DNA from: 2-02-FULL-62-14 sp035632555
GTDB taxonomy: Bacteria > Nitrospirota > Nitrospiria > Nitrospirales > Nitrospiraceae
Direction of reading: 5' to 3'
DNA length: 18,156 bases
NCBI GenBank assembly: GCA_035632555.1
Contig: DASQGO010000033.1
Span: forward strand, 1 to 18,156
A program made the translations under genes and the position numbers. The notes beneath the pieces are model-generated. The model was not told the DNA's origin and searched no databases. It saw only the letters and a list, made by a program, of their open reading frames with translations. Positions 1 to 6,397 of this stretch are shown here, one piece after another; position 1 is the first letter of the stretch, and the number at the start of each line of letters is the position of its first letter.

Positions 1-1
1 C

Positions 2-280
2 ACGTTCGACGACATCGCGCGTTGTCTCACGAACCAGAAATACATCTATATCCCGAAGGCCATGATGCAGTCGGGGCGGGGAATGTACACCGACATCGCG
101 GGGGTGACGGTCGAAGACTTCATGAAGCAGACCGGCGTGAAGGCGCGCATCCTCCACAAGATCCACACGAAATTCGCCAACACCCGGCTCTGGCGCAACG
201 GCCTCCTGAAGAACTACGTGGAGGATTACGTGCGTAATCCGCTCACGCAGTCGTACGAAGCCCTCTCGCTGCCAGCCTAG
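2..280 (+). CDS. C-terminal 92 residues of an unrecognised protein (5' end outside window)
   Basis: The frame starting at base 2 is open from the window edge to a TAG at 278-280, and it translates as a normal globular protein tail. The visible part contains the segments YIYIPKAMMQSGRGMYTD, VTVEDFMKQTGVKARILHKIH and a basic, aromatic end (RLWRNGLLKNYVEDYVRNP). No cysteine motif, membrane segment or nucleotide-binding loop is visible; the only Cys is near the window edge. I do not recognise the family. The gene converges on the oxygenase-like gene on the other strand, with 24 bases between the two stop codons. The true start is upstream of the window, so internal ATGs at 62 and 65 should not be taken as starts. 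Confidence 0.7.
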   Translation, partial: TFDDIARCLTNQKYIYIPKAMMQSGRGMYTDIAGVTVEDFMKQTGVKARILHKIHTKFANTRLWRNGLLKNYVEDYVRNPLTQSYEALSLPA

Positions 281-304
281 ACATCCAGCCCGAGACCGAG
301 CCGT

Positions 305-970
305 TTACTTGCGGATGACCGGGTCGAGGTTGAACGCGACGCTGATGCGCGGCTTGGCGCCGGTGTAGATGCCGACGGCGTGGTAGAGCCAGCCGGGAAA
401 GATCACGCACTGCCCGGCGGTCGGCGTGAAGGAAATGTTTTTACCCGCGTCGTGCATCTCGGGCATGGCGTATCGAAGGTACGGCGCCAGCATCCGGGGG
501 AGGCATCCACGCGGGTCGAAGAGCTGCAGCGCGCCGCCATGCTTGCCGTCCTCTGAAATCTCGCCCACGTCCACGTAATAGACTCCGGACCAGTAGGAGC
601 CCGGGTGCGGGTGGGCGGCGTTGCTGCCGCCTTTGCGCTGCACGTTGGCCCAGACTTCGACGACCTGCCACTCCGGACGGTTGCCGGACTGCCCCGGCAC
701 CCGGTCGGAATATTCCGTGACCTGCCTGGCCACATGGATCACCGGGTCGAACAGGCGTTTCAATTCCGCGCCGGCCCAGTCCAGCATCGAGAGGTCGTGC
801 GGCGAGGACCATCCGACGACTTCGTAGTCCGGCGTGGCCGGCGTGGAGGCTTCGCGGGCGAGGATGGCTCGGCTGAGCGTCTGGTTGATCGCGGCATGAT
901 CGGGAACCATGAACGCAAACAGGGGCGTCGAAAAAATCGGCTGAACGGTGATTTCCATTTCCTTGGCCAC
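305..970 (-). CDS. TIGR02466-type putative 2OG-Fe(II) oxygenase
   Basis: The 221-residue product has the layout of the TIGR02466/PF13759 group of putative 2-oxoglutarate and iron dependent oxygenases. An N-terminal IFSTPLFAF segment is followed by a long variable region, then the double-stranded beta-helix core. The core shows AHPHPGSYWSGVYYV (candidate first iron ligand), GGALQLFDPR, a second histidine in FPGWLYHAVG and an RISVAFN strand whose Arg would bind 2-oxoglutarate. The substrate is unknown; members occur in bacteria and phages. The start is a GTG at 970-968, preceded by GGAGGA at a good distance; the internal ATG at 958 lacks this. A promoter with -35 TTGACT and -10 TAGGTT lies at 1007-1035. 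The fold is fairly sure, the reaction is not. Confidence 0.8.
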   Translation of the reverse strand: MAKEMEITVQPIFSTPLFAFMVPDHAAINQTLSRAILAREASTPATPDYEVVGWSSPHDLSMLDWAGAELKRLFDPVIHVARQVTEYSDRVPGQSGNRPEWQVVEVWANVQRKGGSNAAHPHPGSYWSGVYYVDVGEISEDGKHGGALQLFDPRGCLPRMLAPYLRYAMPEMHDAGKNISFTPTAGQCVIFPGWLYHAVGIYTGAKPRISVAFNLDPVIRK

Positions 971-1006
971 GCGCGCTCCTCCGTCAAAATACGATGGAAT
1001 GGGCGT

Positions 1007-1035
1007 AACCTAGACGCCCCGGACCGTGAAGTCAA
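1007..1035 (-). promoter_or_regulatory. Putative sigma70-type promoter for the oxygenase-like gene
   Basis: Read on the minus strand there is TTGACT (1035-1030), a 17-base spacer and TAGGTT (1012-1007). The leader to the GTG start would be roughly 30 bases and contains the GGAGGA ribosome binding site. The -35 box is good and the -10 box is weak. Confidence 0.4.
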
Positions 1036-1061
1036 GGCGCGTCCGCTGCATTTCCTCCGGT

Positions 1062-1090
1062 TTGACAAAGGTCCACTCGTGACCTAGAGT
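1062..1090 (+). promoter_or_regulatory. Putative sigma70-type promoter for the PhzF/MDR pair, near-leaderless
   Basis: A consensus TTGACA at 1062-1067, exactly 17 bases of spacer and TAGAGT at 1085-1090. Transcription would begin around 1097, only about 5 bases before the ATG at 1102. No ribosome binding site is present in front of that ATG, which fits a near-leaderless message. Confidence 0.6.
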
Positions 1091-1101
1091 GGCCGGTACT
1101 T

Positions 1102-2034
1102 ATGGCTCCAGAGCGCCGTTCGTTGAAGTTTCATCAGGCGGATGTCTTCACTGACGAACCGTTCGGCGGCAATCCCGTGGCGGTCCTGCCGGACGTCAAA
1201 GGATTGGCGGACGATGAGCTGCAGAAGATCGCGCGGGAGATGAATCTGTCCGAGACCGTGTTCGTGTTCCCGCCGACCGACCCGAAAGCCTCCGCCAAAG
1301 TCCGCATCTTCACGCCGACGCAGGAAATTCCCTTTGCCGGCCATCCCATCCTCGGCACGTTCTACATCCTGGGCAAGCTGAAGCGGCTGCCGTTGAAGGA
1401 GCCGATCACCTCGCTGTTCTACGAGTGCAACATCGGCGTGTTCCCGATCGAGTTGCGCGTCCACAAGGGTGAGATCCTGCGCGTCGTCATGACCCAGCCC
1501 AAGCCGGAGTTTCTGGGCAAGGTGGACACGCCGGAGGGCATGATGGAGATTGCGATGGCCCTCGGCATGGACAAGCGCGCCATCGCCGATTCCAAATTCC
1601 CGATCGAAGTCGTCTCGACCGGCCTGCCGGTCATGATTGTGCCGGTGCGGACGCTCACGGCGGTCCGGTCCATCGTGCCCAATCCCACTGCGATCACCGA
1701 GCTCTGCCGGCGGTACGGCGCCAACGGTATCATGGTCTTCACGACGGTGACGGTGGACGAGTTCTCGACCGTCCACACGCGCATGTTTGCGTCGCCGATC
1801 GGCATCCTGGAAGATCCCGCGACCGGCAGCGCGAGCGGCGCGCTGGGGGCCTATCTCGTGCAGAACGGCGTCGTCGAGGTGGCGATCACAACGGAAATCA
1901 TTTCCGAGCAGGGCTACGAGATGGACCGGCCTTCCCGCATCATCATCCAGGTCGAGTCCGACGACGATATCATTCAGGAAGTGAAAGTCGGCGGTGAAGT
2001 GGTGATGGTCATCGAAGGGACGATCACCATATGA
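1102..2034 (+). CDS. PhzF family isomerase/epimerase-like protein
   Basis: The 310-residue product is full length for the PhzF family, cytoplasmic proteins with two diaminopimelate-epimerase-like halves. PhzF itself isomerises trans-2,3-dihydro-3-hydroxyanthranilate in phenazine synthesis; most members act on unknown substrates. Diagnostic signatures are all present: FTDEPFGGNPVAV near the N-terminus, MNLSETVF with the proton-shuttling Glu at about residue 51, the IPFAGHPILGT motif with His81, and DPATGSASG around residue 238. No phenazine biosynthesis neighbours are present, so a phenazine role is not implied. The ATG at 1102 has no Shine-Dalgarno sequence but sits about 11 bases behind a good -10 box. 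The stop overlaps the ATG of the downstream oxidoreductase (ATGA), so the two are probably translationally coupled. Confidence 0.9.
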   Translation: MAPERRSLKFHQADVFTDEPFGGNPVAVLPDVKGLADDELQKIAREMNLSETVFVFPPTDPKASAKVRIFTPTQEIPFAGHPILGTFYILGKLKRLPLKEPITSLFYECNIGVFPIELRVHKGEILRVVMTQPKPEFLGKVDTPEGMMEIAMALGMDKRAIADSKFPIEVVSTGLPVMIVPVRTLTAVRSIVPNPTAITELCRRYGANGIMVFTTVTVDEFSTVHTRMFASPIGILEDPATGSASGALGAYLVQNGVVEVAITTEIISEQGYEMDRPSRIIIQVESDDDIIQEVKVGGEVVMVIEGTITI

Positions 2035-3059
2035 AGGCCGTGGTCTTTCATGAGCACGGCGGGCCGGAGAAGCTGCAGTATGAAGACCGACCCGATCCGC
2101 AGATCAAGCCGGACGAGGTGCTCGTCCGCGTTAAGGCCTGTGCGCTGAACCATCTCGATATCTGGGTCAGGCAGGGGATTCCGGCCTACCAGATTCTGCT
2201 GCCTCATATCTCCGGCTGCGACGTGGCCGGGCAGATCGAGCGGGTCGGGAACCAGGTGAAAGGCGTCAAGGTCGGGCAGAAAGTGTTCGTGTTCCCGGGT
2301 CTTAGTTGCGGGATCTGCGGCGAGTGCAAAGCCGGCCACGAGAGCCTGTGCCCCTCCTTCGGCGTGCTGGGCGCCAAGACGGACGGCGGCTACGCGGAAT
2401 ATGTGGCCGTGCCGGGGCGCAATGTTATTCCGATTCCACCCTCGCTGACCTTCGAACAAGCAGCGGCCTTTCCGCTCGTCTCGGTGACGGCTTGGCACAT
2501 GATTGTGACGCAGGCCTGGCTGCGCAAAGGCGAAACGGCGTTGATCATGGGAGCCGGAAGCGGCGTCGGCAGCATGGCCATCCAGATCGCCAAGTACATC
2601 GGCGCGAAAGTCATCACGACGGTCGGGTCGGACGACAAGATCAAAAGAGCGCTCGTTATCGGCGCGGATGAGGTCATCAACCACGCAACCGGCGACGTGG
2701 TGAAGCGGGTATTGGAATTGACCGGCGGCCAGGGGGTGGACGTCGTCATCGAGCATATCGGGCCGCAAGTCTGGGACCAATGCCTGAAATCGCTGGCAAA
2801 AGGCGGACGGCTGATTACGTGTGGTGCGACCACCGGCCAGAAGGCCGAAATAGATTTACGATACCTCTACTCGCGCAATCTCACGCTCAAGGGCTCTTAT
2901 ATGGGGACGAAGGCCGAGTTGCTGGAAGTTGCCAAGTTGGTTGGAGCGGGGAAACTCAGGCCGGTCATTGACCATGTCTATCCGCTGCAGGAGGCGTGCG
3001 CCGCGCAGGAGCAGATGTTGAGTCGGAAATTTTTCGGGAAATTAGTTTTGACAGTTTGA
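2031..3059 (+). CDS. Zinc-binding alcohol dehydrogenase/quinone oxidoreductase (MDR superfamily)
   Basis: A 342-residue medium-chain dehydrogenase/reductase: GroES-like N-terminal half, then a Rossmann NAD(P)-binding half with GAGSGVG at about 174-180 and a sugar-binding acidic/polar turn near VGSDDK. The structural zinc lobe is intact, with Cys93, Cys96, Cys99 and Cys107 (CGICGECKAGHESLC). The catalytic zinc site is not classical: the usual Cys of the C-H-T/S-D motif is Asn40 in ALNHLD, and the usual GHE is SGCD (61-64). This matches quinone-oxidoreductase-like MDR enzymes, which reduce without catalytic zinc. It overlaps the PhzF gene by four bases (ATGA) and probably shares its message. 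The substrate cannot be inferred. Base composition drops sharply right after its TGA. Confidence 0.88.
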   Translation: MKAVVFHEHGGPEKLQYEDRPDPQIKPDEVLVRVKACALNHLDIWVRQGIPAYQILLPHISGCDVAGQIERVGNQVKGVKVGQKVFVFPGLSCGICGECKAGHESLCPSFGVLGAKTDGGYAEYVAVPGRNVIPIPPSLTFEQAAAFPLVSVTAWHMIVTQAWLRKGETALIMGAGSGVGSMAIQIAKYIGAKVITTVGSDDKIKRALVIGADEVINHATGDVVKRVLELTGGQGVDVVIEHIGPQVWDQCLKSLAKGGRLITCGATTGQKAEIDLRYLYSRNLTLKGSYMGTKAELLEVAKLVGAGKLRPVIDHVYPLQEACAAQEQMLSRKFFGKLVLTV

Positions 3060-3139
3060 TAAGCGGGATTTGCTGGTGGTGGCGCAGAGGGTTAGCAACC
3101 GAAGATCATGCAGGATTAGAGGATGCTGCAAGGCATGAC

Positions 3140-3646
3140 ATGAGATTAAGACTTGAGAAGTTTTCATTTCGGTTCGCTGATCAAGTGCTTAACAGTAAGC
3201 TTGCGATCAAGCAGGAAATCGAAGGAGTACTGACTGATCAATCGATTCAAATCCCAAGCCTTTCTCGACCCACATTCAACAAAGTCCTTAAAGATCTTTT
3301 TATTGCCAGGGGATGGAAGGATCAGCCTGATGTATTTCAGGATGACGACGAACCTTCAGCTCGCATGGATTTTTCTAAAGGACGGGTGGGGATAGAGGTT
3401 GGTTTTGGACATGCGAGTTTTCTCGGGATCGACCTTCTCAAGTTTCAGGTTTCTTCGTATTCGGCTCTCGATTAGATTGACATTGGCATCTATATCACCA
3501 CTACTAAGTCATTTCAGAGACAAATGAAGACCAAATTTAAGCAAAACTGGGAAGGCAGTCTCACATTTGAAAAGGTGGCAAAGTATCTGCCTCATTTTAA
3601 GAGTGCAATCCAAGTGCCGATTTACGTCATCGGAATTGATTTGTGA
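3140..3646 (+). pseudogene. BglII-type restriction endonuclease gene interrupted by an in-frame TAG
   Basis: One frame from the ATG at 3140 to a TGA at 3644-3646 encodes 168 codons, with a single TAG at codon 112 (3473-3475). Both halves look like one protein of the R.BglII (PF09195) type. N-terminal part: EKFSFRFADQVLN, then SRPTFNKVLKDLFIARGW. Core: MDFSKGRVGIEVGFGHASFLG, with Asp77 and Glu86 nine residues apart, the spacing of the D84/E93 metal-binding pair of BglII; the following E-x-Q is E-V-G here. After the TAG: IDIGIYITTTKSFQRQM and AIQVPIYVIGID, the last core strands. Loss of these would remove part of the fold, so the product is probably inactive. Two sampled 60-base lines have 25-26 G+C against 36 in the preceding MDR gene region, which suggests transfer. 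An AAGG eight bases upstream could serve as ribosome binding site. No cognate methyltransferase is in the window. Confidence 0.75.
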
Positions 3647-3666
3647 TGAGAAAGAGGAAGAATCTT

Positions 3667-4179
3667 CTATTTGCTGAGCTGCTGCAGGATGTGGCCAAGC
3701 TCGGGAAGAATGAGTTTCTCCATGGCGAGTTTGACGGCATTTTCGGAGCCCGGAGTTGAAAAGATGATCCGTCCCTTGTAAGTGCCGGCGGTTGCGCGGG
3801 TCATGATGGCAGGGGAGCCGATTTCCTGGTAGGTCAGATAGCGAAACACCTCGCCGAATCCATCCAGTTTCTTTTCCAGCAAGCCTTCAATCGCTTCGAA
3901 CGTCGAATCCCGTTTAGCGATGCCGGTGCCGCCGTTGATGATGATGGCCTGGACTTTCTTGTTTGCGATGGCTTTCTTGATCGCGGCTTTGATCTTTGAC
4001 GGTTCATCTTTGACGAGCTGATAAAACGCAATCGTGTGGCCTGCGTCCCTCAGCATGTGCATGATGCGGTAGCCGCTGGTGTCGGATGCTGCCGTACGGG
4101 TGTCGGAGCAGGTGATCACCACGCACGCAGCTTGGCGAGGCGCATGCTCCTTGTGCTCGTGGGCGGCTTGGCTGCCCAT
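3667..4179 (-). CDS. moaB: Molybdenum cofactor biosynthesis protein MoaB/Mog family
   Basis: A 170-residue cytoplasmic protein of the MoaB/MogA fold, which binds molybdopterin and in MogA adenylylates it during molybdenum cofactor synthesis. Signatures are VITCSDTRTAASDTSG near the N-terminus, the substrate-binding loop NGGTGIAKRDSTFEAI, then FRYLTYQEIGSPAIMTRATAGTYKG and IFSTPGSENAVKLAMEKL. Length is typical, with a His-rich N-terminal tail (AAHEHKEH). It is the last gene of a minus-strand unit, 15 bases after the ferredoxin stop. The ATG at 4179 has only a weak ribosome binding site, so translational coupling is likely. Whether it acts as MoaB or MogA cannot be told from sequence; no other moa or moe gene is nearby. 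Confidence 0.9.
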   Translation of the reverse strand: MGSQAAHEHKEHAPRQAACVVITCSDTRTAASDTSGYRIMHMLRDAGHTIAFYQLVKDEPSKIKAAIKKAIANKKVQAIIINGGTGIAKRDSTFEAIEGLLEKKLDGFGEVFRYLTYQEIGSPAIMTRATAGTYKGRIIFSTPGSENAVKLAMEKLILPELGHILQQLSK

Positions 4180-4194
4180 AGCTGATCGGCGGTC

Positions 4195-4524
4195 TTAGCC
4201 GCCCCAAACGGAATTGGGTTTCAGTGACGCGACCGGCTTGCCGCCCTTGATGTGTTCGGTCACGATCGTGGCGATATCGGCTTCCTTGACCTGCGTGTAC
4301 CAGGTGCCGTCGGGATAGACGACGACGGTCGGGCCCTGCTCGCAGGGGCCGAGGCAGGTTGAGCCAGTGACGAGGACTTCACCGGGCATGATGCCGGCTT
4401 CCATGAGCTTCATGTTGAAGGCCATGAGCAGTTGCGGCGAGCCCTGCGCGCCGCAGGACGGCTTGGGGTGCCCCGGCGGTCTGGTGTTGGTGCAGATGAC
4501 CACATGGTACTTAGGCTTCGGCAT
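4195..4524 (-). CDS. (2Fe-2S) ferredoxin, thioredoxin-like fold
   Basis: A 109-residue ferredoxin of the thioredoxin-like 2Fe-2S family (Aquifex Fd4/NuoE-like). Four cluster cysteines are in the expected arrangement: Cys11 in VVICTN, Cys24 in PSCGAQG, and Cys57 and Cys61 in TCLGPCEQGP, followed by VVVYPDGTWY. It is a soluble one-electron carrier whose partner is not known. An AAAGGAG ribosome binding site lies just before the ATG at 4524 and overlaps the end of the upstream GGCT-like gene (12 bases between the two genes), so they form one operon with moaB. The neighbour suggests, but does not prove, an electron-transfer role linked to molybdoenzymes. Confidence 0.9.
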   Translation of the reverse strand: MPKPKYHVVICTNTRPPGHPKPSCGAQGSPQLLMAFNMKLMEAGIMPGEVLVTGSTCLGPCEQGPTVVVYPDGTWYTQVKEADIATIVTEHIKGGKPVASLKPNSVWGG

Positions 4525-4536
4525 CAGCGTCTCCTT

Positions 4537-4980
4537 TCACTTCGGCAGATACGATTTCCACTGTTCGATATAGTCGTCGGGCAGCTTCCAGTGCTTCAGC
4601 CCCTTGATGACCCATTCGAGATAATGTTCTTTGGGCTTGAACTTGCCGATGGGGTTGGCGGCAAAGGTGGTGGCCAACATTTTCTCCTCGCCGTCCGCGA
4701 TCACCGTGACTTCCACGTGGTGAAAGGCCCCTTCCGGCACGTCGCCCTCGAATTCATCGAGGAGCTTCAGGTCTTCGTCCGTGATCTCGAAGATCATGCC
4801 CCAGACCTTTTCACCCGGCGAGGGGATGACGCTCGGCAGGCCGCACCGCCACTGAGTGGACCAGCGGCAAAATTGAACCGTATGGTCCGGCAGGTAGGCC
4901 TTGCCGATCGGCTTGTGTTCAGGGGCCCGTCGCTTGAGCTGGGAAGGGTTGAGATTGTCCGCGTACAGGAAAAATTTCAT
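4537..4980 (-). CDS. Gamma-glutamylcyclotransferase-like (GGCT/AIG2 fold) protein
   Basis: A 147-residue protein with the AIG2/gamma-glutamylcyclotransferase layout. The N-terminal FLYADNLNPSQL corresponds to the family's substrate-binding YGSNMNP loop. It is followed by Trp/Cys-containing strands, VWGMIFEI, and the acidic segment LLDEFEGD (73-80), where the catalytic Glu of this family lies. Known members release 5-oxoproline from gamma-glutamyl amino acids or act on related compounds; the substrate here is unknown. The change of G-S-N to A-D-N in the N-terminal loop is a noticeable variation. The ATG at 4980 has no close ribosome binding site (GAGGA is about 17 bases away). It heads the minus-strand unit with the ferredoxin and moaB. 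Confidence 0.8.
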   Translation of the reverse strand: MKFFLYADNLNPSQLKRRAPEHKPIGKAYLPDHTVQFCRWSTQWRCGLPSVIPSPGEKVWGMIFEITDEDLKLLDEFEGDVPEGAFHHVEVTVIADGEEKMLATTFAANPIGKFKPKEHYLEWVIKGLKHWKLPDDYIEQWKSYLPK

Positions 4981-5071
4981 TTGGAAAACCGAACGTATCC
5001 TCGCGTCAGATCAATGAAAGCGGTGTAGTTGTAACACATCAACTTCGTGATCGGCAACCTCGTCAAAGCCG

Positions 5072-5100
5072 TTGACGGACGGAAGGACGGGGGGTATCCT
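5072..5100 (+). promoter_or_regulatory. Putative promoter giving a leaderless message for the DUF4124 gene
   Basis: TTGACG at 5072-5077, a 17-base spacer and TATCCT at 5095-5100. Six bases separate the -10 box from the ATG at 5107, so transcription would start at or next to the A of the start codon. Confidence 0.5.
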
Positions 5101-5106
5101 GAAATT

Positions 5107-5811
5107 ATGAAGAGCGGATATCGAAGCGCATCGGGTCTTGTCGTGAGTCTGCTGCTGGTCAGCGTCCTGCTGTTGCCTCTCTCCGCATCGGCCAACGACT
5201 ATTACAGCTGGATTGATGCCAACGGTACGATGGTGATGACGGACGATCCGAGCCGGGTGCCTCCGCCGACCAGCCGCAGCCAGATCCAGGTGCATCGGTT
5301 CGAACCTGTGCCGCCGAGTCCTCCCGTGACGCATAGCGCCGAGCCAGCGTCTGGTGAGGAGCCGAAGGCCGCGCGTCCCGACGCGGTGGACCCGCACGAC
5401 CTGAATCTGCCGCCTGTCATGCTGGGTGAACCGGACAATCAGGTGCGGGCGCAGTATGTCTGGGTGCCGCTGCTGTCGCCGCTGTTCGTGGGCAGCAATT
5501 CGGTCAGCGGGTTCTGGTGGCATCCCGGCCCGACTTCGCCGGTCGAGGCGTTCAAATATTTTCTCTCCCAGCACTATCGTCAGCAGCAGAACCAGTGGGC
5601 GCCGGGCGTCGGCGTGCCGTACCCCTCTTCGTACAATCGAGGGGCGGCCGTGCGCGGCGCTTCGGGCAGCCCTGTGTTCGACCAAGTGGTGCGCGAGCGA
5701 CAGGCGCTGAACGAGTCCATTCGCCTGCATTTCCCCGGCTTGCCGGCTCCGGTCCAGCAAGTTCCCCGCGGAGGAGGAGGGTACCATAGCCTCGGCACCC
5801 ACGCCCGATAA
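5107..5811 (+). CDS. Exported DUF4124-containing protein
   Basis: The 234-residue product starts with a clear signal peptide: a short basic head (MKSGYR), a leucine/valine core and an ASA cleavage site before NDYYSW. The mature start, YYSWIDANGTMVMTDDPSRVP, is a DUF4124 domain, a short beta motif common at the N-terminus of envelope proteins of unknown function. A long proline-rich linker and a second part follow, including QYVWVPLLSPLFVG, a GFWWHPGP segment and a glycine-rich C-terminus. An upstream in-frame ATG at 5047 would add 20 residues in front of the signal peptide and is rejected; the ATG at 5107 also fits the promoter. The last nine codons overlap the start of the next gene. Function unknown. 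Confidence 0.75.
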   Translation: MKSGYRSASGLVVSLLLVSVLLLPLSASANDYYSWIDANGTMVMTDDPSRVPPPTSRSQIQVHRFEPVPPSPPVTHSAEPASGEEPKAARPDAVDPHDLNLPPVMLGEPDNQVRAQYVWVPLLSPLFVGSNSVSGFWWHPGPTSPVEAFKYFLSQHYRQQQNQWAPGVGVPYPSSYNRGAAVRGASGSPVFDQVVRERQALNESIRLHFPGLPAPVQQVPRGGGGYHSLGTHAR

Positions 5812-6301
5812 TCCGGACCTCGCCGCCTCTTCGCCGTCATCCGATCCCGCGAGTTCGTCATCGTCTCTCAGCCGGCATCTGCATTACGGCGCGCTGGCGC
5901 TGGTGTTACTCGGCGGCGCGGCCTACTGGGCCATGAAGCCGGCGACCCTCAATCCGATGGCCGATCCACGTGCGGCGGATGCGATGGCCCTGGTGCAGAC
6001 GCACCGCGCGCTGGGTGCCACGACGCTGCTGCAGGCGGTGAACGAGCGTGTCCGCGCAAGGTCTGAACGCGGCGAAGGCGTGCGGGCCGGTGCCTGGACG
6101 GTCAAGCCCCTGGGCAAAGACCGCTACATGGTGGAGATTTCAATCCGGGAAGAGAGCGCCAACAAGACGCAATGGTTTGAGCGGGAATTTCAGTGGGAGG
6201 CGGATCTGGCAGCGCATATGGTGATTGCGATATCGGTTCCAGCGCAAGGACTCATGCCAGTCGACGATAATCAGCGGATGCCGTTGTACCCGCCAAGGTA
6301 G
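5786..6301 (+). CDS. Single-pass membrane protein of unknown function with a probable ATA start
   Basis: The frame ending at the TAG 6299-6301 encodes a transmembrane segment (YGALALVLLGGAAYWAM) and a soluble C-terminal domain (WTVKPLGKDRYMVEISI, KTQWFEREFQWEADL). The first ATG/GTG/TTG in frame, a GTG at 5903, falls inside the membrane helix and has no ribosome binding site. Upstream in the same frame, an exceptionally strong GGAGGAGGAGGG at 5770-5781 is followed at four bases by ATA (5786-5788). An ATA start gives 171 residues, with a short Ser/Pro/Ala-rich head before the helix. The gene would overlap the DUF4124 gene by 26 bases and probably shares its message. The start could instead be a mutated or misread ATG. 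The family is not recognised. Confidence 0.65.
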   Translation: MASAPTPDNPDLAASSPSSDPASSSSSLSRHLHYGALALVLLGGAAYWAMKPATLNPMADPRAADAMALVQTHRALGATTLLQAVNERVRARSERGEGVRAGAWTVKPLGKDRYMVEISIREESANKTQWFEREFQWEADLAAHMVIAISVPAQGLMPVDDNQRMPLYPPR

Positions 6302-6397
6302 GGTGCTGAAAAAACCCTCCAGTTTTGTTCTCGCATCGCTCAGACCCTCAACGTACTGAAAAGCGTACGCCTCGGTTTCCAGGCTCCCTGCGGCCTT
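6302..6397. repeat. Interspersed repeat, copy A (right end missing)
   Basis: This stretch matches the repeat at 8825-8946 in its left end (GG-TGCTGAAAAAA then TCCAG), in the centre (GAAAAGCGTACGCCTCGG) and in the right-hand block ending GGCTCCCTGCGGCCTT. It begins one base after the TAG of the membrane protein gene. It lacks the right terminal inverted repeat. The first two bases of the TAA stop of the minus-strand gene at 6396-7055, as seen on the plus strand, are the last two of the conserved block. Confidence 0.75.

Noticed and set aside
3061..3138. Short open stretch after the MDR stop reading KRDLLVVAQRVSNR, possible tail of a lost gene
   Set aside because: Only 26 codons, no start, and no family match that I can name; it may be noise at the edge of the low-GC island.
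2996..3139. N-terminal extension of the restriction gene back into the MDR gene
   Set aside because: The added residues are the MDR gene in another frame plus a low-quality stretch; the family begins near FSFRFAD, which fits the ATG at 3140.
3140..3646. TAG as a recoded sense codon or programmed readthrough
   Set aside because: Other genes in the window end normally in TAG (for example at 280, 6301 and 8823), so a general reassignment is excluded; local readthrough has no supporting signal.
5047..5106. Upstream ATG for the DUF4124 protein
   Set aside because: It would place 20 residues before a complete signal peptide and overlaps the likely promoter.
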